From an uncultured Rubritalea sp. (GTDB lineage Bacteria > Verrucomicrobiota > Verrucomicrobiia > Verrucomicrobiales > Akkermansiaceae), in assembly GCA_937132085.1 (NCBI GenBank), contig CAKZNV010000205.1, positions 1-40,800 of the forward strand: DNA of 40,800 nucleotides, read 5' to 3'. Both the position numbers and the translations under genes were made by a program. Shown piece after piece: positions 15,067 to 23,974 of the stretch. The notes beneath the pieces are model-generated. The model was given only the letters and a program-made list of their open reading frames with translations, made no database searches and was not told where the DNA came from. The first letter of the stretch is position 1; the number at the start of each line of letters is the position of its first letter.

Positions 15067-16641
15067 ATGAAACTCACTAGAAAGATAAAGCAGCTGAGAC
15101 GCTCTGATCAGGAAAAAATCCCTTTTACTCTGGTGACTTTGCATGTTAAAAATTCCCTCATGAAATCAATGTGTCACAAGATAGCAAACGCTTCTTCGGC
15201 TGAACTAGAGTCAAAGCTACAGCGACAGAAGACACCTTCTGCTATCCCAGCCTTTCTATCAAATGGTGTATACGCAACAGCATGCTTACTGACTATTACT
15301 TCATGCGCCTGGATGAAGCCTGCCAACAAACGTGTGGCAGAGACTCGTGATGACATCAGTAAACGATTTCAAAAAGAACTGTATCGCCAAGAAAATAAGA
15401 CTAACCAAGGAGCTCTGAAGATCACTTGGCAGCAGGGTCTGAATAAAATGTATATTCATAATCCGGATCTTATCCAAGCCGACTACCGCATAGCCGATGC
15501 CAAACAGCGCCAAAAGCAAATTTGGCGAGATATGGTGCCAGGCCTAACTCTCGGTGTGAACGATTCATTTACTCTCGGAGAGCTAGGTGATGCATTTGGC
15601 AATCCTACCTATAGAATCAATAGTTACCTGTCTCTAGGAAACTTGCTAGACCTCCCTACTCAAGTCTACGCTCGCAGACTAACCTACATGGGATCCGAGC
15701 TTCAGGCTGAGAATGTTATGCGCCAGCAAGTCATTGCCCTCTATCGCATTTTCCAAGAACAGAGACTACTTAAGCTTGAAAAGCGAGCAATCGATCTCGA
15801 AGGCGAGCTCGTCCGAGGAGTGACAGGTGCAGAAAGCTCTGAAATCATCTCCATGAAACTAAAGCACCGTGAAGCTCTAGAAAAATGGGAAGAAAACCAC
15901 GACAACTGGAACACCAAAGTCGGTGACTTTTTCATGACAGGCTACGACACGATTGACCTCAAAGCCAACGGACTCCCAGACATTTCCTACATACCTAGTG
16001 ACCTGAACTTCACCAACACCAGCCGCTGGGGGCTACTCCAGCTCAACCTTCTCGCTCTCGAAGAAATAGCAGAGAAAGGCCGTGTTCTAGACACCTACTT
16101 CCGCTACCTGCCACAAGCAAACCTCTCAGTATCCGCCCCCCCACTCTATAGTAACTCTAGTGGCCAGAGTTTTGATGCGAAACAGATCCGCCTCAACCCA
16201 TCCGTATATTGGAGCTTAGACTCTCGTGGACACATCGGCCGACAACTCGACAGACTCAAACGTGAAACTCCACTCAAGCAATGGAGAAAAGACAAACGTC
16301 AGCGAGAAGAAATCAAAAAGTTGCTAGATGGTCGAGATGCTCTACAAGAAGTCCAAGAAGAATTAGCAAACTTAAGAAAAGCTATGAATGGTTATCGTGT
16401 AGCAGTCAAATCAGGGCTAGTGAAAGACCCTGAACAGGCAATCCGCACCATGCGTAGCCTCCGAGAACGTGAAGTCAGATTAGCTGCCAGAGAAATCGAG
16501 ATCTGCTCATCGTTCTGGCTCATCGACGAAAGCCGCTGGCGCCCTATCACCAAACGTTGGTTAGCCACTCGTAAAGACCGAGCTCGCGTCCGTGAACAAT
16601 TCACTAAACAGAAGAAGAAATCAGTTCTAAAAAACCTCTAA
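15067..16641 (+). CDS. TolC-like outer-membrane efflux lipoprotein
   Basis: 524 residues. A long N-terminal region precedes a lipoprotein signal core (FLSNGVYATACLLTITSC, lipidated Cys80). The GGAGG at 15050 supports the ATG at 15067; a start at 15160 (MKSMCHK) would shorten the n-region to a more usual size and cannot be excluded. The remainder is long-helical, with paired segments (WQQGLNKMYIHNPDLIQADY, VIALYRIFQEQRLLKLEKRA, later LDGRDALQEVQEELANLRKA) as expected for the outer-membrane factor of a tripartite exporter. Direct similarity is weak; the call depends largely on the adaptor and ABC genes that follow 16 nt downstream. Confidence 0.6.
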   Translation: MKLTRKIKQLRRSDQEKIPFTLVTLHVKNSLMKSMCHKIANASSAELESKLQRQKTPSAIPAFLSNGVYATACLLTITSCAWMKPANKRVAETRDDISKRFQKELYRQENKTNQGALKITWQQGLNKMYIHNPDLIQADYRIADAKQRQKQIWRDMVPGLTLGVNDSFTLGELGDAFGNPTYRINSYLSLGNLLDLPTQVYARRLTYMGSELQAENVMRQQVIALYRIFQEQRLLKLEKRAIDLEGELVRGVTGAESSEIISMKLKHREALEKWEENHDNWNTKVGDFFMTGYDTIDLKANGLPDISYIPSDLNFTNTSRWGLLQLNLLALEEIAEKGRVLDTYFRYLPQANLSVSAPPLYSNSSGQSFDAKQIRLNPSVYWSLDSRGHIGRQLDRLKRETPLKQWRKDKRQREEIKKLLDGRDALQEVQEELANLRKAMNGYRVAVKSGLVKDPEQAIRTMRSLREREVRLAAREIEICSSFWLIDESRWRPITKRWLATRKDRARVREQFTKQKKKSVLKNL

Positions 16642-16657
16642 TCTTTCCACTAAAATC

Positions 16658-17854
16658 ATGAAATCTATTTCAATTATCACCTTCATTCTAGCAGGAATGC
16701 TAGCAATATCACTAATGAGCTGCGACTCAGACAAGGCCACCACTACGATCACCGTAGAAGAGAAAAAGAAGGAAATCATCTGGGACTGGAAAGCATTCCC
16801 ACAAGCCTCAGTGCTCTCACTCAGAAACATGCCACTCGACATCCAGCCTAAGCAATCCTTCCAGATTAAGAGTGAAGCCAGTGGGATTCTTACCCTAGAA
16901 ATCACAGAGAAGACATCGACAGTCAAAAAAGGTGACGTTATCGCCAGAATGGATGTCGATACTCTCTCAGAACAGGAAGAACGACTCAAAATCCAAGAGG
17001 AAAAGCAATTGCTCAGCGAGATGAAAGAGGAAAAACTAGACCGCCCAGAAAAACGTAAAAAAGCTCTAGAAGACCTCAAGGAAGCAAAGCGCAAAGTAAG
17101 GTTGGTAGAGATGATTCTGAAAAACCCTGCAATGTCAGAAATGTCTCAAGAGCTGTTTGGGCCAGGGTTTGACAACATTAATAAAGAATCTCTCAAAGAA
17201 GCTCAAGAGACTCTTAAACTAGCAGAAAAGAAGATGGCATGGGCAGAAGAATTTGAAGAAAGACTCCGTGAAGGACAGAAAAGAATCGAAGAAATGGACA
17301 TGGCGAAAAACAAACGCCAACACCAAGATGTCAAAGACAGATCAGTATACACTGCCCCATTCGATGGTGAGCTCCGCCTAGAAGTCAACCACATCAAGGA
17401 TCAAGTCGAATACACTGTCAACGGTCGTGAAACGATTGCCACTCTAAATGATTACGAAGAAATCTACGCTTACCTCAATGTAGCCAACGCAAAATGGGTC
17501 AGCCTCCAGCCTGAACGCCTCTACATCCAACTCACTGACAAGAACAGAACGTTGATGAATTTCCATGAGGACATCATCGCTAAAGACAAACGCACCCAGA
17601 AGGAAGAACGACAGTATATCTTCTCTATCCCACTTAAATCCAATGAATCACTCAAACGACTAGCTGGCACAAAGATGCAAGGTGAGCTACTCTATAAGCT
17701 ACCTGAGTCATGCTACATCGTTCCAAAGTTTGACCTTTCACTATACTCACTAGGTAAAACTGAGTCACTCGACTGGCAAACTATCGTCAAAGAACTCTGG
17801 CCTAGTGCTCAGGTTCTCGCTGAAGGCCGTAAGCATCTCGCTATCAAATTTTGA
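16658..17854 (+). CDS. HlyD/MacA-like periplasmic adaptor, lipoprotein
   Basis: 398 residues. The lipoprotein signal ends in ISLMSC (lipidated Cys22). A lipoyl-like half (IKSEASGILTLEITEKTSTV then KKGDVIARMD, ~70-105) is followed by a charged coiled coil (~110-225) and the second lipoyl half plus beta-barrel start (YTAPFDGELRLEVNHIKDQV, GRETIATLND). This is the membrane-fusion-protein plan that links an inner-membrane ABC permease to a TolC-type channel. The gene starts 16 nt after the TolC-like gene. Its stop codon (17852-17854) already lies at the edge of a repeat that flanks an inserted gene, so its last residues could have been altered by that event. Confidence 0.8.
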   Translation: MKSISIITFILAGMLAISLMSCDSDKATTTITVEEKKKEIIWDWKAFPQASVLSLRNMPLDIQPKQSFQIKSEASGILTLEITEKTSTVKKGDVIARMDVDTLSEQEERLKIQEEKQLLSEMKEEKLDRPEKRKKALEDLKEAKRKVRLVEMILKNPAMSEMSQELFGPGFDNINKESLKEAQETLKLAEKKMAWAEEFEERLREGQKRIEEMDMAKNKRQHQDVKDRSVYTAPFDGELRLEVNHIKDQVEYTVNGRETIATLNDYEEIYAYLNVANAKWVSLQPERLYIQLTDKNRTLMNFHEDIIAKDKRTQKEERQYIFSIPLKSNESLKRLAGTKMQGELLYKLPESCYIVPKFDLSLYSLGKTESLDWQTIVKELWPSAQVLAEGRKHLAIKF

Positions 17855-17887
17855 ACAATGAACTATCACCAATGAACGATGAACAAT
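17852..17887. repeat. Left AATGAACAATGAAC-type repeat flanking the four-helix-bundle gene
   Basis: Runs of (C)AATGAAC: TGAACAATGAACTATC then ACCAATGAACGATGAACAAT. In reverse complement, the right-hand copy at 18279-18313 reads GCGATGAGCAATGAAC then AATGAACAATGG. The two thus form an imperfect inverted pair around the gene at 17895-18251. Confidence 0.7.
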
Positions 17888-17894
17888 ATACTAG

Positions 17895-18251
17895 TTGAGA
17901 AACAACCCAGGATATGAGAAGGCGTATGCTGTTGCAGTTAGGATTGTAAATGCTTATTAGCATCTTACTACTATCAAAAAAGAATACGTTTTATCTAAAC
18001 AGCTGCTAAGATCTGGAACCTCTATAGGAGCCAACCTGAGTGAAGCTAAAGCAGCAATATCTCTCAACGATTTATCATCAAAAGTCTCAATCGCATACAA
18101 AGAAGCACAAGAAACTAAATACTGGCTCGATCTGTTAAAAGACACCCACTACATAAGCTTAGAATCTCACAGCAGCCTATACAAAGACGTAGACGAAATC
18201 AGTGCCATCTTATTCTCAACTCTAAAAACCACCAGAATCAACAAACAATGA
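17895..18251 (+). pseudogene. Four-helix-bundle protein (23S rRNA intervening-sequence family) with an internal TAG
   Basis: The frame from TTG 17895 reads NNPGYEKAYAVAVRIVNAY, then TAG at 17958-17960, then HLTTIKKEYVLSKQLLRSGT and SIGANLSEAKAAISLNDLSS, KEAQETKYWLDLLKD, ending at TGA 18249-18251. The blocks on both sides of the stop are in one frame and match the four-helix-bundle family found in 23S rRNA intervening sequences and between genes (SYAFAVRIVxLY...LSKQLLRSGTSIGANxxEA). Total length without the stop is ~118 codons, normal for the family. One base change (for example AAG to TAG) explains the break. It sits in the adaptor-ATPase gap of the exporter operon, between inverted repeats. 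No ATG lies in frame before the stop. Readthrough of the TAG is possible but unproven. Confidence 0.8.
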
Positions 18252-18278
18252 ACCAATTCATAAACACCCAAACAGCAA

Positions 18279-18313
18279 ACCATTGTTCATTGTTCATTGC
18301 TCATCGCTCACTG
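18279..18313. repeat. Right AATGAAC-type repeat (inverted) flanking the four-helix-bundle gene
   Basis: ACCATTGTTCATTGTTCATT then GCTCATCGCTCACTGT. It is the inverted partner of 17852-17887. A TTG inside it (18297) creates a false 9-residue extension of the ABC ATPase frame. Confidence 0.7.
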
Positions 18314-18323
18314 TAAAAAAATT

Positions 18324-18983
18324 ATGTTATCCTGTCAAAATATCTACTACCGTTACTCTAGGCGAGCTCCTTGGGTGCTAGAAGATTTTTCGCATGATTT
18401 TGCGCCAGGTATTCACCTCATTAAGGGCTATTCAGGCTGTGGTAAATCCACCCTACTCAGAATACTAGGCGGATATCTCAAGCAACAAAAAGGCAAGGTC
18501 AACGTAGATGGCTACCGTAAGAATAATACCAAATTTAAAAAACAAGACCTAGGCTTCGTCTTCCAACAACTGAACCTCCTCCCACTAGCCAGTGTGCGGA
18601 GAAATCTCCACTTAGCTGCATCACTAGCTGGTGTGAGCAGACAGACTAGAAACGAAAATGTGGACAAATACCTCAACCGTCTCGGTCTACAAGATTTCAA
18701 AAAACGCCTCCCTAAATCCATGTCAGGTGGTCAGCAACAACGTGCAACAATCGCACGAGCACTGATCAAAGAACCAAAAGTGCTCCTCTTAGATGAGCCG
18801 ACCTCTGGACTCGATGACCTCAACACTGAAGTCATCATCAAAGTGCTTAAAGAATTCGTAGACGATGGCAACCGAGTCGCCATCATCTGCACACATGACT
18901 CAAGACTCGATCCTCTAGCAGATGATATCCTCGATTTTAACCGCTTCCTACCTATGGAAGGACACTTGGAAACGCTGGCTTGA
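18324..18983 (+). CDS. ABC transporter ATPase, MacB/LolD-like
   Basis: 219 residues from the ATG at 18324 (MLSCQNIYYRYS). The upstream TTG at 18297 lies in a repeat and is rejected. Walker A GYSGCGKST (35-43), Q-loop FVFQQ (Gln81), signature MSGGQ (133-137), Walker B VLLLDE (153-158) and the D-loop SGLD are all intact, and the late THDSR supplies the switch His. This size and motif set suit the ATPase subunit of MacB/LolCDE-type exporters. It overlaps the permease gene by 62 nt. Its distance from the adaptor gene (469 nt) is due to the inserted four-helix-bundle gene. Confidence 0.92.
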   Translation: MLSCQNIYYRYSRRAPWVLEDFSHDFAPGIHLIKGYSGCGKSTLLRILGGYLKQQKGKVNVDGYRKNNTKFKKQDLGFVFQQLNLLPLASVRRNLHLAASLAGVSRQTRNENVDKYLNRLGLQDFKKRLPKSMSGGQQQRATIARALIKEPKVLLLDEPTSGLDDLNTEVIIKVLKEFVDDGNRVAIICTHDSRLDPLADDILDFNRFLPMEGHLETLA

Positions 18984-20049
18984 ACAGCCTGGCAGTATCC
19001 TAGCACGCTCAGTTGTCACCATCATCATGGTGAGCCTCTCAGTGCTGCTACTCGTCGGCTTCAGAATGCAGATCGAGAAACTTAGATTCGAAGTCGAAAA
19101 ATTCGGCCTCGATAACCTCCTCGTGATCGAAACCGTCACTCCGAAAGATATCGCTCAGGGTATCCCTGCTGACAGATTCCGCAGTATCAAGAACTGGGGA
19201 AATCTCTTCACTGCCAAGAAGATGATCGCCTACGCGAGAAGTAGTAATGGCAAAAACGCTAGTGTAGTCGCTTACTCAGATGATGATTACCGCGGACTAC
19301 TCCCCTACCTTAAATACGGTCATGAAGTCTTCGTCCTCACCCGTAGTCATCCTCAGGGCCTAGTCTTAGATTATGATGTTGATGACCAAAACTTCAGCTG
19401 CGTAGCACTAGAACCTGAAGAGAAAATTTCCCAGCTCATTCAAGGAGACACCCTATTCATCCCTATCAGTTACATCCCGCAGATAGCGAACAGAGGCTAC
19501 TCGATGATTTATTATCTAGAGCGAAATCCTGATTCTCCAAAAATTTCAGAACTGACAGATGCAATCCAGCTAGTCATTCGTGCTGATGGTAATGGTAAAG
19601 TGGATATCAAAAGTGCCGAAGCGATCAAGAAACGCCTCAACAAACTGGAAAGCCAACAGACTGCTATGCGACTCTGGTTAGCAGCTATCCTCGGTGGAGC
19701 TATCGCACTCATCTACGGCGTTCTTTCCGTTCTTGAATTTCGCCAAAGCATGTATGTATCAGCTCTCTTGAAAAGCTTCGGAGTCTCCAGATTCATGCTC
19801 GGACTACGCTCGATCTTTGAGAATATTCTCATCGTAAATGCCGTCACTATTGGACTCATCTACCTACTATCTCTCTATCATGATACTATTTTCCAAGCTC
19901 TCCGAGTCAAAGCGACTAGTGACATCGACTCTCTTTACTGGGGCCAAGAAACTTACTGGATCATAGCAGCAGCTAACATCGGCGTCCTGATCAGCTCGAC
20001 TCCCGTATTCTGGGCACTGCGTAAGCAAGTAGGAAGTATCCTAGAATAG
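18922..20049 (+). CDS. ABC permease, MacB/FtsX-like
   Basis: 375 residues. TM1 (~29-47, ILARSVVTIIMVSLSVLLLV) is followed by a ~200-residue periplasmic domain and three further membrane segments (~248-268, ~297-318, ~347-366), the FtsX/MacB topology. The ATG at 18922 lies 62 nt inside the ATPase gene; the sequence from it (LWKDTWKRWLEQPGSILARS) is permease-like, and the next ATG would remove TM1. With the ATPase, adaptor and TolC-like genes it forms a tripartite exporter, probably for a peptide, lipid-linked or small amphiphilic substrate. Confidence 0.85.
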   Translation: MISSILTASYLWKDTWKRWLEQPGSILARSVVTIIMVSLSVLLLVGFRMQIEKLRFEVEKFGLDNLLVIETVTPKDIAQGIPADRFRSIKNWGNLFTAKKMIAYARSSNGKNASVVAYSDDDYRGLLPYLKYGHEVFVLTRSHPQGLVLDYDVDDQNFSCVALEPEEKISQLIQGDTLFIPISYIPQIANRGYSMIYYLERNPDSPKISELTDAIQLVIRADGNGKVDIKSAEAIKKRLNKLESQQTAMRLWLAAILGGAIALIYGVLSVLEFRQSMYVSALLKSFGVSRFMLGLRSIFENILIVNAVTIGLIYLLSLYHDTIFQALRVKATSDIDSLYWGQETYWIIAAANIGVLISSTPVFWALRKQVGSILE

Positions 20050-20050
20050 T

Positions 20051-20785
20051 ATGACTGATCAAGAGCATCATAAACTCAGCCTACCTCAAGTTGATCACAA
20101 AACTTGGTTCGCCCTAACTTATACAGCTCTCATCATGTCTTTACTATATTACTATGGTAAATCAGACAACAGCTTAACAATATTCCCAGAGTTTTTTGCG
20201 AGCATAGATGACATACCTACACGTTCATTCTATACTAAAACGTATTGGATGACCTTCGGTCTCATCATCTATTTCATCATTCCTTGGATCATCATTAAGA
20301 GTAATAAGGAGAAACTTCGTGATTATGGGCTACGCCTACCTACCAGCTACTCCCATCTCTGGATCTACGCTGTGATGCTGGTGATTGTCATTATTTTAGC
20401 TTACTTTGCTTCATTTAAAATGAGCTTCCAGATGAAATACCCCTACTACAAGTATTTCCAAGAAGCTCCAATGCTATACGGATTATTCTGGATAGGCCGT
20501 GCCATCCGATTCTTCGCTCTCGAGTTTTTCTTCAGAGGCTACCTTCTATTTAGCCTGCGGCCTAAGATGGGTGATTCTGCATTCTTTGTCTCCATGGTTC
20601 CATATTGCATGCTACATTTAGGCAAACCATTCCAAGAAACCATTTTCGCAATCATTGGAGGCATTATTTTCTGTTGGATAGCAACTAGAACTAAATCTAT
20701 CTGGGGTGCAGTCGTCCTACACGTGGCTCTAGCAATGGCAATGGACTTCTTCTCCATAGCCCAAAAGCTAAACTGGATTAGCTAG
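20051..20785 (+). CDS. CPBP-family intramembrane metalloprotease
   Basis: 244 residues with about six to seven membrane segments. CPBP/CAAX motifs: LEFFFRG (Glu158, Arg162; the first Glu of EExxxR is Leu here), His189 in YCMLHLGKP and His224 in VVLHVALAMAMDF. This variant motif occurs in other CPBP proteins, so activity is plausible. It begins one base after the permease stop, so it belongs to the exporter operon. CPBP proteins near peptide exporters often process precursors or give self-immunity; here that role is inference. Confidence 0.85.
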   Translation: MTDQEHHKLSLPQVDHKTWFALTYTALIMSLLYYYGKSDNSLTIFPEFFASIDDIPTRSFYTKTYWMTFGLIIYFIIPWIIIKSNKEKLRDYGLRLPTSYSHLWIYAVMLVIVIILAYFASFKMSFQMKYPYYKYFQEAPMLYGLFWIGRAIRFFALEFFFRGYLLFSLRPKMGDSAFFVSMVPYCMLHLGKPFQETIFAIIGGIIFCWIATRTKSIWGAVVLHVALAMAMDFFSIAQKLNWIS

Positions 20786-20888
20786 AAGAACATCAACGCT
20801 CACTGTAGTCATTCTAAGTTACATAGTAGCTCCATCGTCCACCCCATCTAGCAAATGACCACATGCTAAACGATAAATCCTAAATCCC

Positions 20889-22667
20889 CTAACTCTGCTT
20901 ATCGTATAGACTGCGGTAAATCCCACAGGTTTCATAGATTTCATCATGAGATCCATCTGCTACTATCTTTCCACCATCCGGAGTCTTAGCAAAAACTAAG
21001 ATTCGTTTAGCATCACGAATCGAACTGAATCGGTGCGCAATCATAAAGGTAGTGCGGCCTTCACTCAAGTCTCTGAGCGACTCCTGAATCTGCGCCTCAC
21101 TATCAGTATCTAGCGCACTAGTCGCCTCGTCTAAAATCAATATAGGAGCATCCTTCAAGAACGCTCTAGCGATCGCTACCCTCTGGCGTTGCCCACCAGA
21201 AAGCCCTTCACCACGCTCACCAAGCTCAGTTTCGTAGCCATCTGGAAGTGATAGTATAAACTCATGCGCACTAGCATTCTTAGCAGCAGCAATCACAGCA
21301 TCTCTATCAGCCTCAGGTTTACCAATCAGAATATTCTCAGCAACAGTCCCTCTAAAGAGCAGAGGTTGCTGGCTCACCAAGGCTATATTATGTCTAAGGT
21401 CATGCTTTCTAACATCTCCTACAGAAATACCATCCACCATCACATCGCCCTTTTGAACTTCAAAAAATCTTGGAATCAACGAAACCAATGTAGATTTACC
21501 TGCGCCACTCTCACCAACTAGAGCAACAGTTTCACCTGCATTCACAGTCACATTAATGTCAGATAAGATCACATGTTCACCGTAACTAAACTCACAATTC
21601 CTAAAAGTAATATCACCTTTCACATTACCTAGATCTTTAGCATCCTCAGGATCTAGGATCTCTTCCTTGCTCAGTAACACAAATTCTAATCTATCCAGAG
21701 CAGCCTCACCCTCTTTAATCATCGAACTCAGATTACCGAGCTTCTTAATCGGTGCATAGGCTGTGTAGAGAGCTACCAATAAGGGTAAAAATTTATCCAA
21801 TGTCAGGCCCTGCTGCGAACCAAAGTAAATCGCAATTCCCACACCTACTGCTGAAACTATTTCCACACTAGGGCTGATCAGATAGCGATACTTCAGCACC
21901 CCCATATTATGCTTTAGAAATGATTCAGTATTTTCCTTAAGCTTAGCCACCTGATCATCCTCCATCATGTAAGCTCTCACAGTCGGCTGTGATGCGAGGT
22001 TTTCAGAAACGACCGCAGATACATCTCCTTGCTTCCCCACCATTAAAGCAGCCTTTTTAGCAAGACGCTTAGTCAATGATCGAATAGGAAATACACATAG
22101 CGGAACAGTCATCAGACCGATCAACATGAAAAACACACTGCTATCCTGCAGCGATAAATAAATCAACACACCGATAGAACCAATCAAGGCACCTGGTTGC
22201 ACCACCATTTCAAAAACAACTTTAGACAACACCTGCTGCATTAGCATCGTATCACTCATCACCCGACTCAGTAAATCTCCTCCCTTTTGCTTTCCGTGGA
22301 AGCCTAGAGAAAGCTTCTGTAATCTCCTGAATACATCCAATCTAAGGTCCTCTAACACCTTCAAGCCCACATAGTTTAAAAGTAACTTACCAAAATAGCT
22401 AAATACTCCACTGACTAAAAAGACAGCTGGCAGCATCAAACAAGCCACCATTAGAACATTATTACCTGCAATATAAGAAAGCCACTCTGGAGCTTCTTCT
22501 GTTAGCCCAGTCTTCCCATCTGCAAAGATCACAGGGAATACCTTATCAATCATCAGAGGAAAACCAGCACTCAATGCCGCTCCACCTATTAGACCAGCAA
22601 TGACACCTAGTATCAGCTTAACTCTGACTGGCTTTATATAGTGAAAATAGGGACGAAATCTTTTCAT
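20889..22667 (-). CDS. MsbA-like ABC exporter (fused permease-ATPase)
   Basis: 592 residues, the usual length for half-transporters with fused domains. Six membrane segments lie in ~15-310, followed by the ATPase: Walker A GESGAGKST (385-393), Q-loop VSQQPLLFRGT, signature LSGGQRQR (489-496), Walker B ILILDEATSALD (509-520) and switch His in FMIAHRFSS. The dimer probably flips a lipid or lipid-linked compound across the inner membrane, as MsbA does with lipid A; the exact substrate is not given by sequence. It is convergent with the CPBP gene, with a ~100-nt gap that contains one short phrase of the dispersed repeat (CCATCGTCCACC near 20832). Confidence 0.9.
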   Translation of the reverse strand: MKRFRPYFHYIKPVRVKLILGVIAGLIGGAALSAGFPLMIDKVFPVIFADGKTGLTEEAPEWLSYIAGNNVLMVACLMLPAVFLVSGVFSYFGKLLLNYVGLKVLEDLRLDVFRRLQKLSLGFHGKQKGGDLLSRVMSDTMLMQQVLSKVVFEMVVQPGALIGSIGVLIYLSLQDSSVFFMLIGLMTVPLCVFPIRSLTKRLAKKAALMVGKQGDVSAVVSENLASQPTVRAYMMEDDQVAKLKENTESFLKHNMGVLKYRYLISPSVEIVSAVGVGIAIYFGSQQGLTLDKFLPLLVALYTAYAPIKKLGNLSSMIKEGEAALDRLEFVLLSKEEILDPEDAKDLGNVKGDITFRNCEFSYGEHVILSDINVTVNAGETVALVGESGAGKSTLVSLIPRFFEVQKGDVMVDGISVGDVRKHDLRHNIALVSQQPLLFRGTVAENILIGKPEADRDAVIAAAKNASAHEFILSLPDGYETELGERGEGLSGGQRQRVAIARAFLKDAPILILDEATSALDTDSEAQIQESLRDLSEGRTTFMIAHRFSSIRDAKRILVFAKTPDGGKIVADGSHDEIYETCGIYRSLYDKQS

Positions 22668-22725
22668 GAATTATTGGCTAAACATTCTCAGTATTCCACC
22701 AAACTGCAAGCATAGAATCAATCCC

Positions 22726-23259
22726 TTATTCAGCCGATGCCTCACCGACCAAACTCATTAACTCCACAGCAATGATAAGTCGACCACCTCGCCACTCTGG
22801 ACCGAGGATGAAAAGAGGCTTCCCGATGCTTAAAACAGGCGCATTCTTCATAATCTTTTTATCCTTCTGCCAAAACTCTAAATCTAATTTCACTGAGCGG
22901 TCAACCACTTCACCACTAGGCTGGAAGCTTATCAATATCTGTTTAGATTGCTTCAGTGGCTTAGCCCAGTTTTCATAGCTTCGTAGAAGCTGCTGACTAT
23001 CTTCACCTACCACTTTATAATGAGAAAATTTGATTTTCTTAAGCTTCTTCAGATGTTCAACCTGCTTTGCTGACAGCGCTGTTAGACCTTCACCAGCCTG
23101 AGCCACATCGCCATTAGTTCCGTAGAAGACACTGACTTTCAGCTCGCCTACTGACTCTGCACCCACATCGTTAGTCACACCAACATCTGATGTCTGTGCA
23201 GAAAGACTACACACTATCGCTAAAAAAATGCACGGCAAACTCTGTAAAATTAATCTCAT
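22726..23259 (-). CDS. Secreted protein of unknown function in the sigma/anti-sigma operon
   Basis: 177 residues. A signal peptide (~1-21, ending CSLSAQ) precedes a ~155-residue domain with mixed beta/alpha pattern: VSVFYGTNGD, a Lys-rich helix EHLKKLKKIKFSHYKVVGED, and strands ILISFQPSG and KPLFILGPEWRGGRLIIAVE. No catalytic motif is recognised. It follows the anti-sigma candidate by 22 nt and is last in a three-gene unit, so it may be a periplasmic partner or sensor of that pair. Function unknown. Confidence 0.75.
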   Translation of the reverse strand: MRLILQSLPCIFLAIVCSLSAQTSDVGVTNDVGAESVGELKVSVFYGTNGDVAQAGEGLTALSAKQVEHLKKLKKIKFSHYKVVGEDSQQLLRSYENWAKPLKQSKQILISFQPSGEVVDRSVKLDLEFWQKDKKIMKNAPVLSIGKPLFILGPEWRGGRLIIAVELMSLVGEASAE

Positions 23260-23281
23260 GATTGTTATTTGTTACTTAAAA

Positions 23282-23974
23282 TTAGTAGTAGTAAATCGCA
23301 TCTCTAACAGACTTGGTAAGCATGTATGTCTCTGGCTCAGGATCTGAAACTATATTGAAGATTCTTTCATCTCTAGACCTCTCAGCATAGTTAGCTGGAA
23401 TTAAGGCTGGAAATACATCATTCGAATAACTCATCGCAATATCCAACTCGTCTGACACAGGAGTTAATCCACTAAGGACGATCTCTGTAGCATCACTTGA
23501 TTCAGTCACTGCCGCCACTATTCCAGAGTTCGGTAGATAGACACTATTGTTAGTCACACCAGATTTACTATCTGCCAGAGTATTGCTAGAGTTAGATAAG
23601 ACACTACCAGCGTAGAACGCTGCCACTGCCGCCACTGCAGCAGGAGCCAGCATCCAGCGAAGCTTTTGCCAAAGACCAGGACTAGAAGCATGTTCCAACT
23701 CTTGCCCCTTTACGGACTCCAGCGCATTCTCGTTTTCTTCTTGGATTGTTTGAAGAATCTTATGATTAAAAAACTCTGGGTATGGTGGTTCCTCGCTCGC
23801 AGGCATACTAGCAAAACACTCATCGTTCAGAGCATCCCAGCCGATGTCACATTTGAACTCAGCATCTAGCTCCTCTGGATTCGTTTCAGCCCAGCTTTCC
23901 ACTTCCTGTTTTCTATCACCTTCTAGCTCGCCTTCGAGCCAGAGTCTGAGTGTTTTTTCGCTTGGTTTATTCAT
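23282..23974 (-). CDS. Anti-sigma factor candidate, single TM
   Basis: 230 residues. The N-terminal ~100 residues are acidic and cytoplasmic (LWLEGELEGDRKQEVESWAE resembles the first helix of ECF anti-sigma domains). One membrane segment (~106-126, APAAVAAVAAFYAGSVL) is followed by a ~100-residue periplasmic part ending NIVSDPEPETYMLTKSV. No HxxxCxxC zinc motif is present. The start overlaps the sigma gene stop by 8 nt, the usual sign of a sigma/anti-sigma pair, and the role call depends mainly on that position and topology. Confidence 0.75.
   Translation of the reverse strand: MNKPSEKTLRLWLEGELEGDRKQEVESWAETNPEELDAEFKCDIGWDALNDECFASMPASEEPPYPEFFNHKILQTIQEENENALESVKGQELEHASSPGLWQKLRWMLAPAAVAAVAAFYAGSVLSNSSNTLADSKSGVTNNSVYLPNSGIVAAVTESSDATEIVLSGLTPVSDELDIAMSYSNDVFPALIPANYAERSRDERIFNIVSDPEPETYMLTKSVRDAIYYY

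Noticed and set aside
14863-15144. 93-codon minus-strand frame
   Set aside because: Overlaps the start and ribosome binding site of the TolC-like gene, has no family pattern, and no partner.
17852-18313. CRISPR-like array from the AATGAAC repeats
   Set aside because: The short units have no regular spacers and the region between them is a protein gene.
18297-18323. TTG start giving a 228-aa ABC ATPase
   Set aside because: The extra nine residues come from the AATGAAC repeat; the ATG at 18324 gives the usual ATPase N-terminus.
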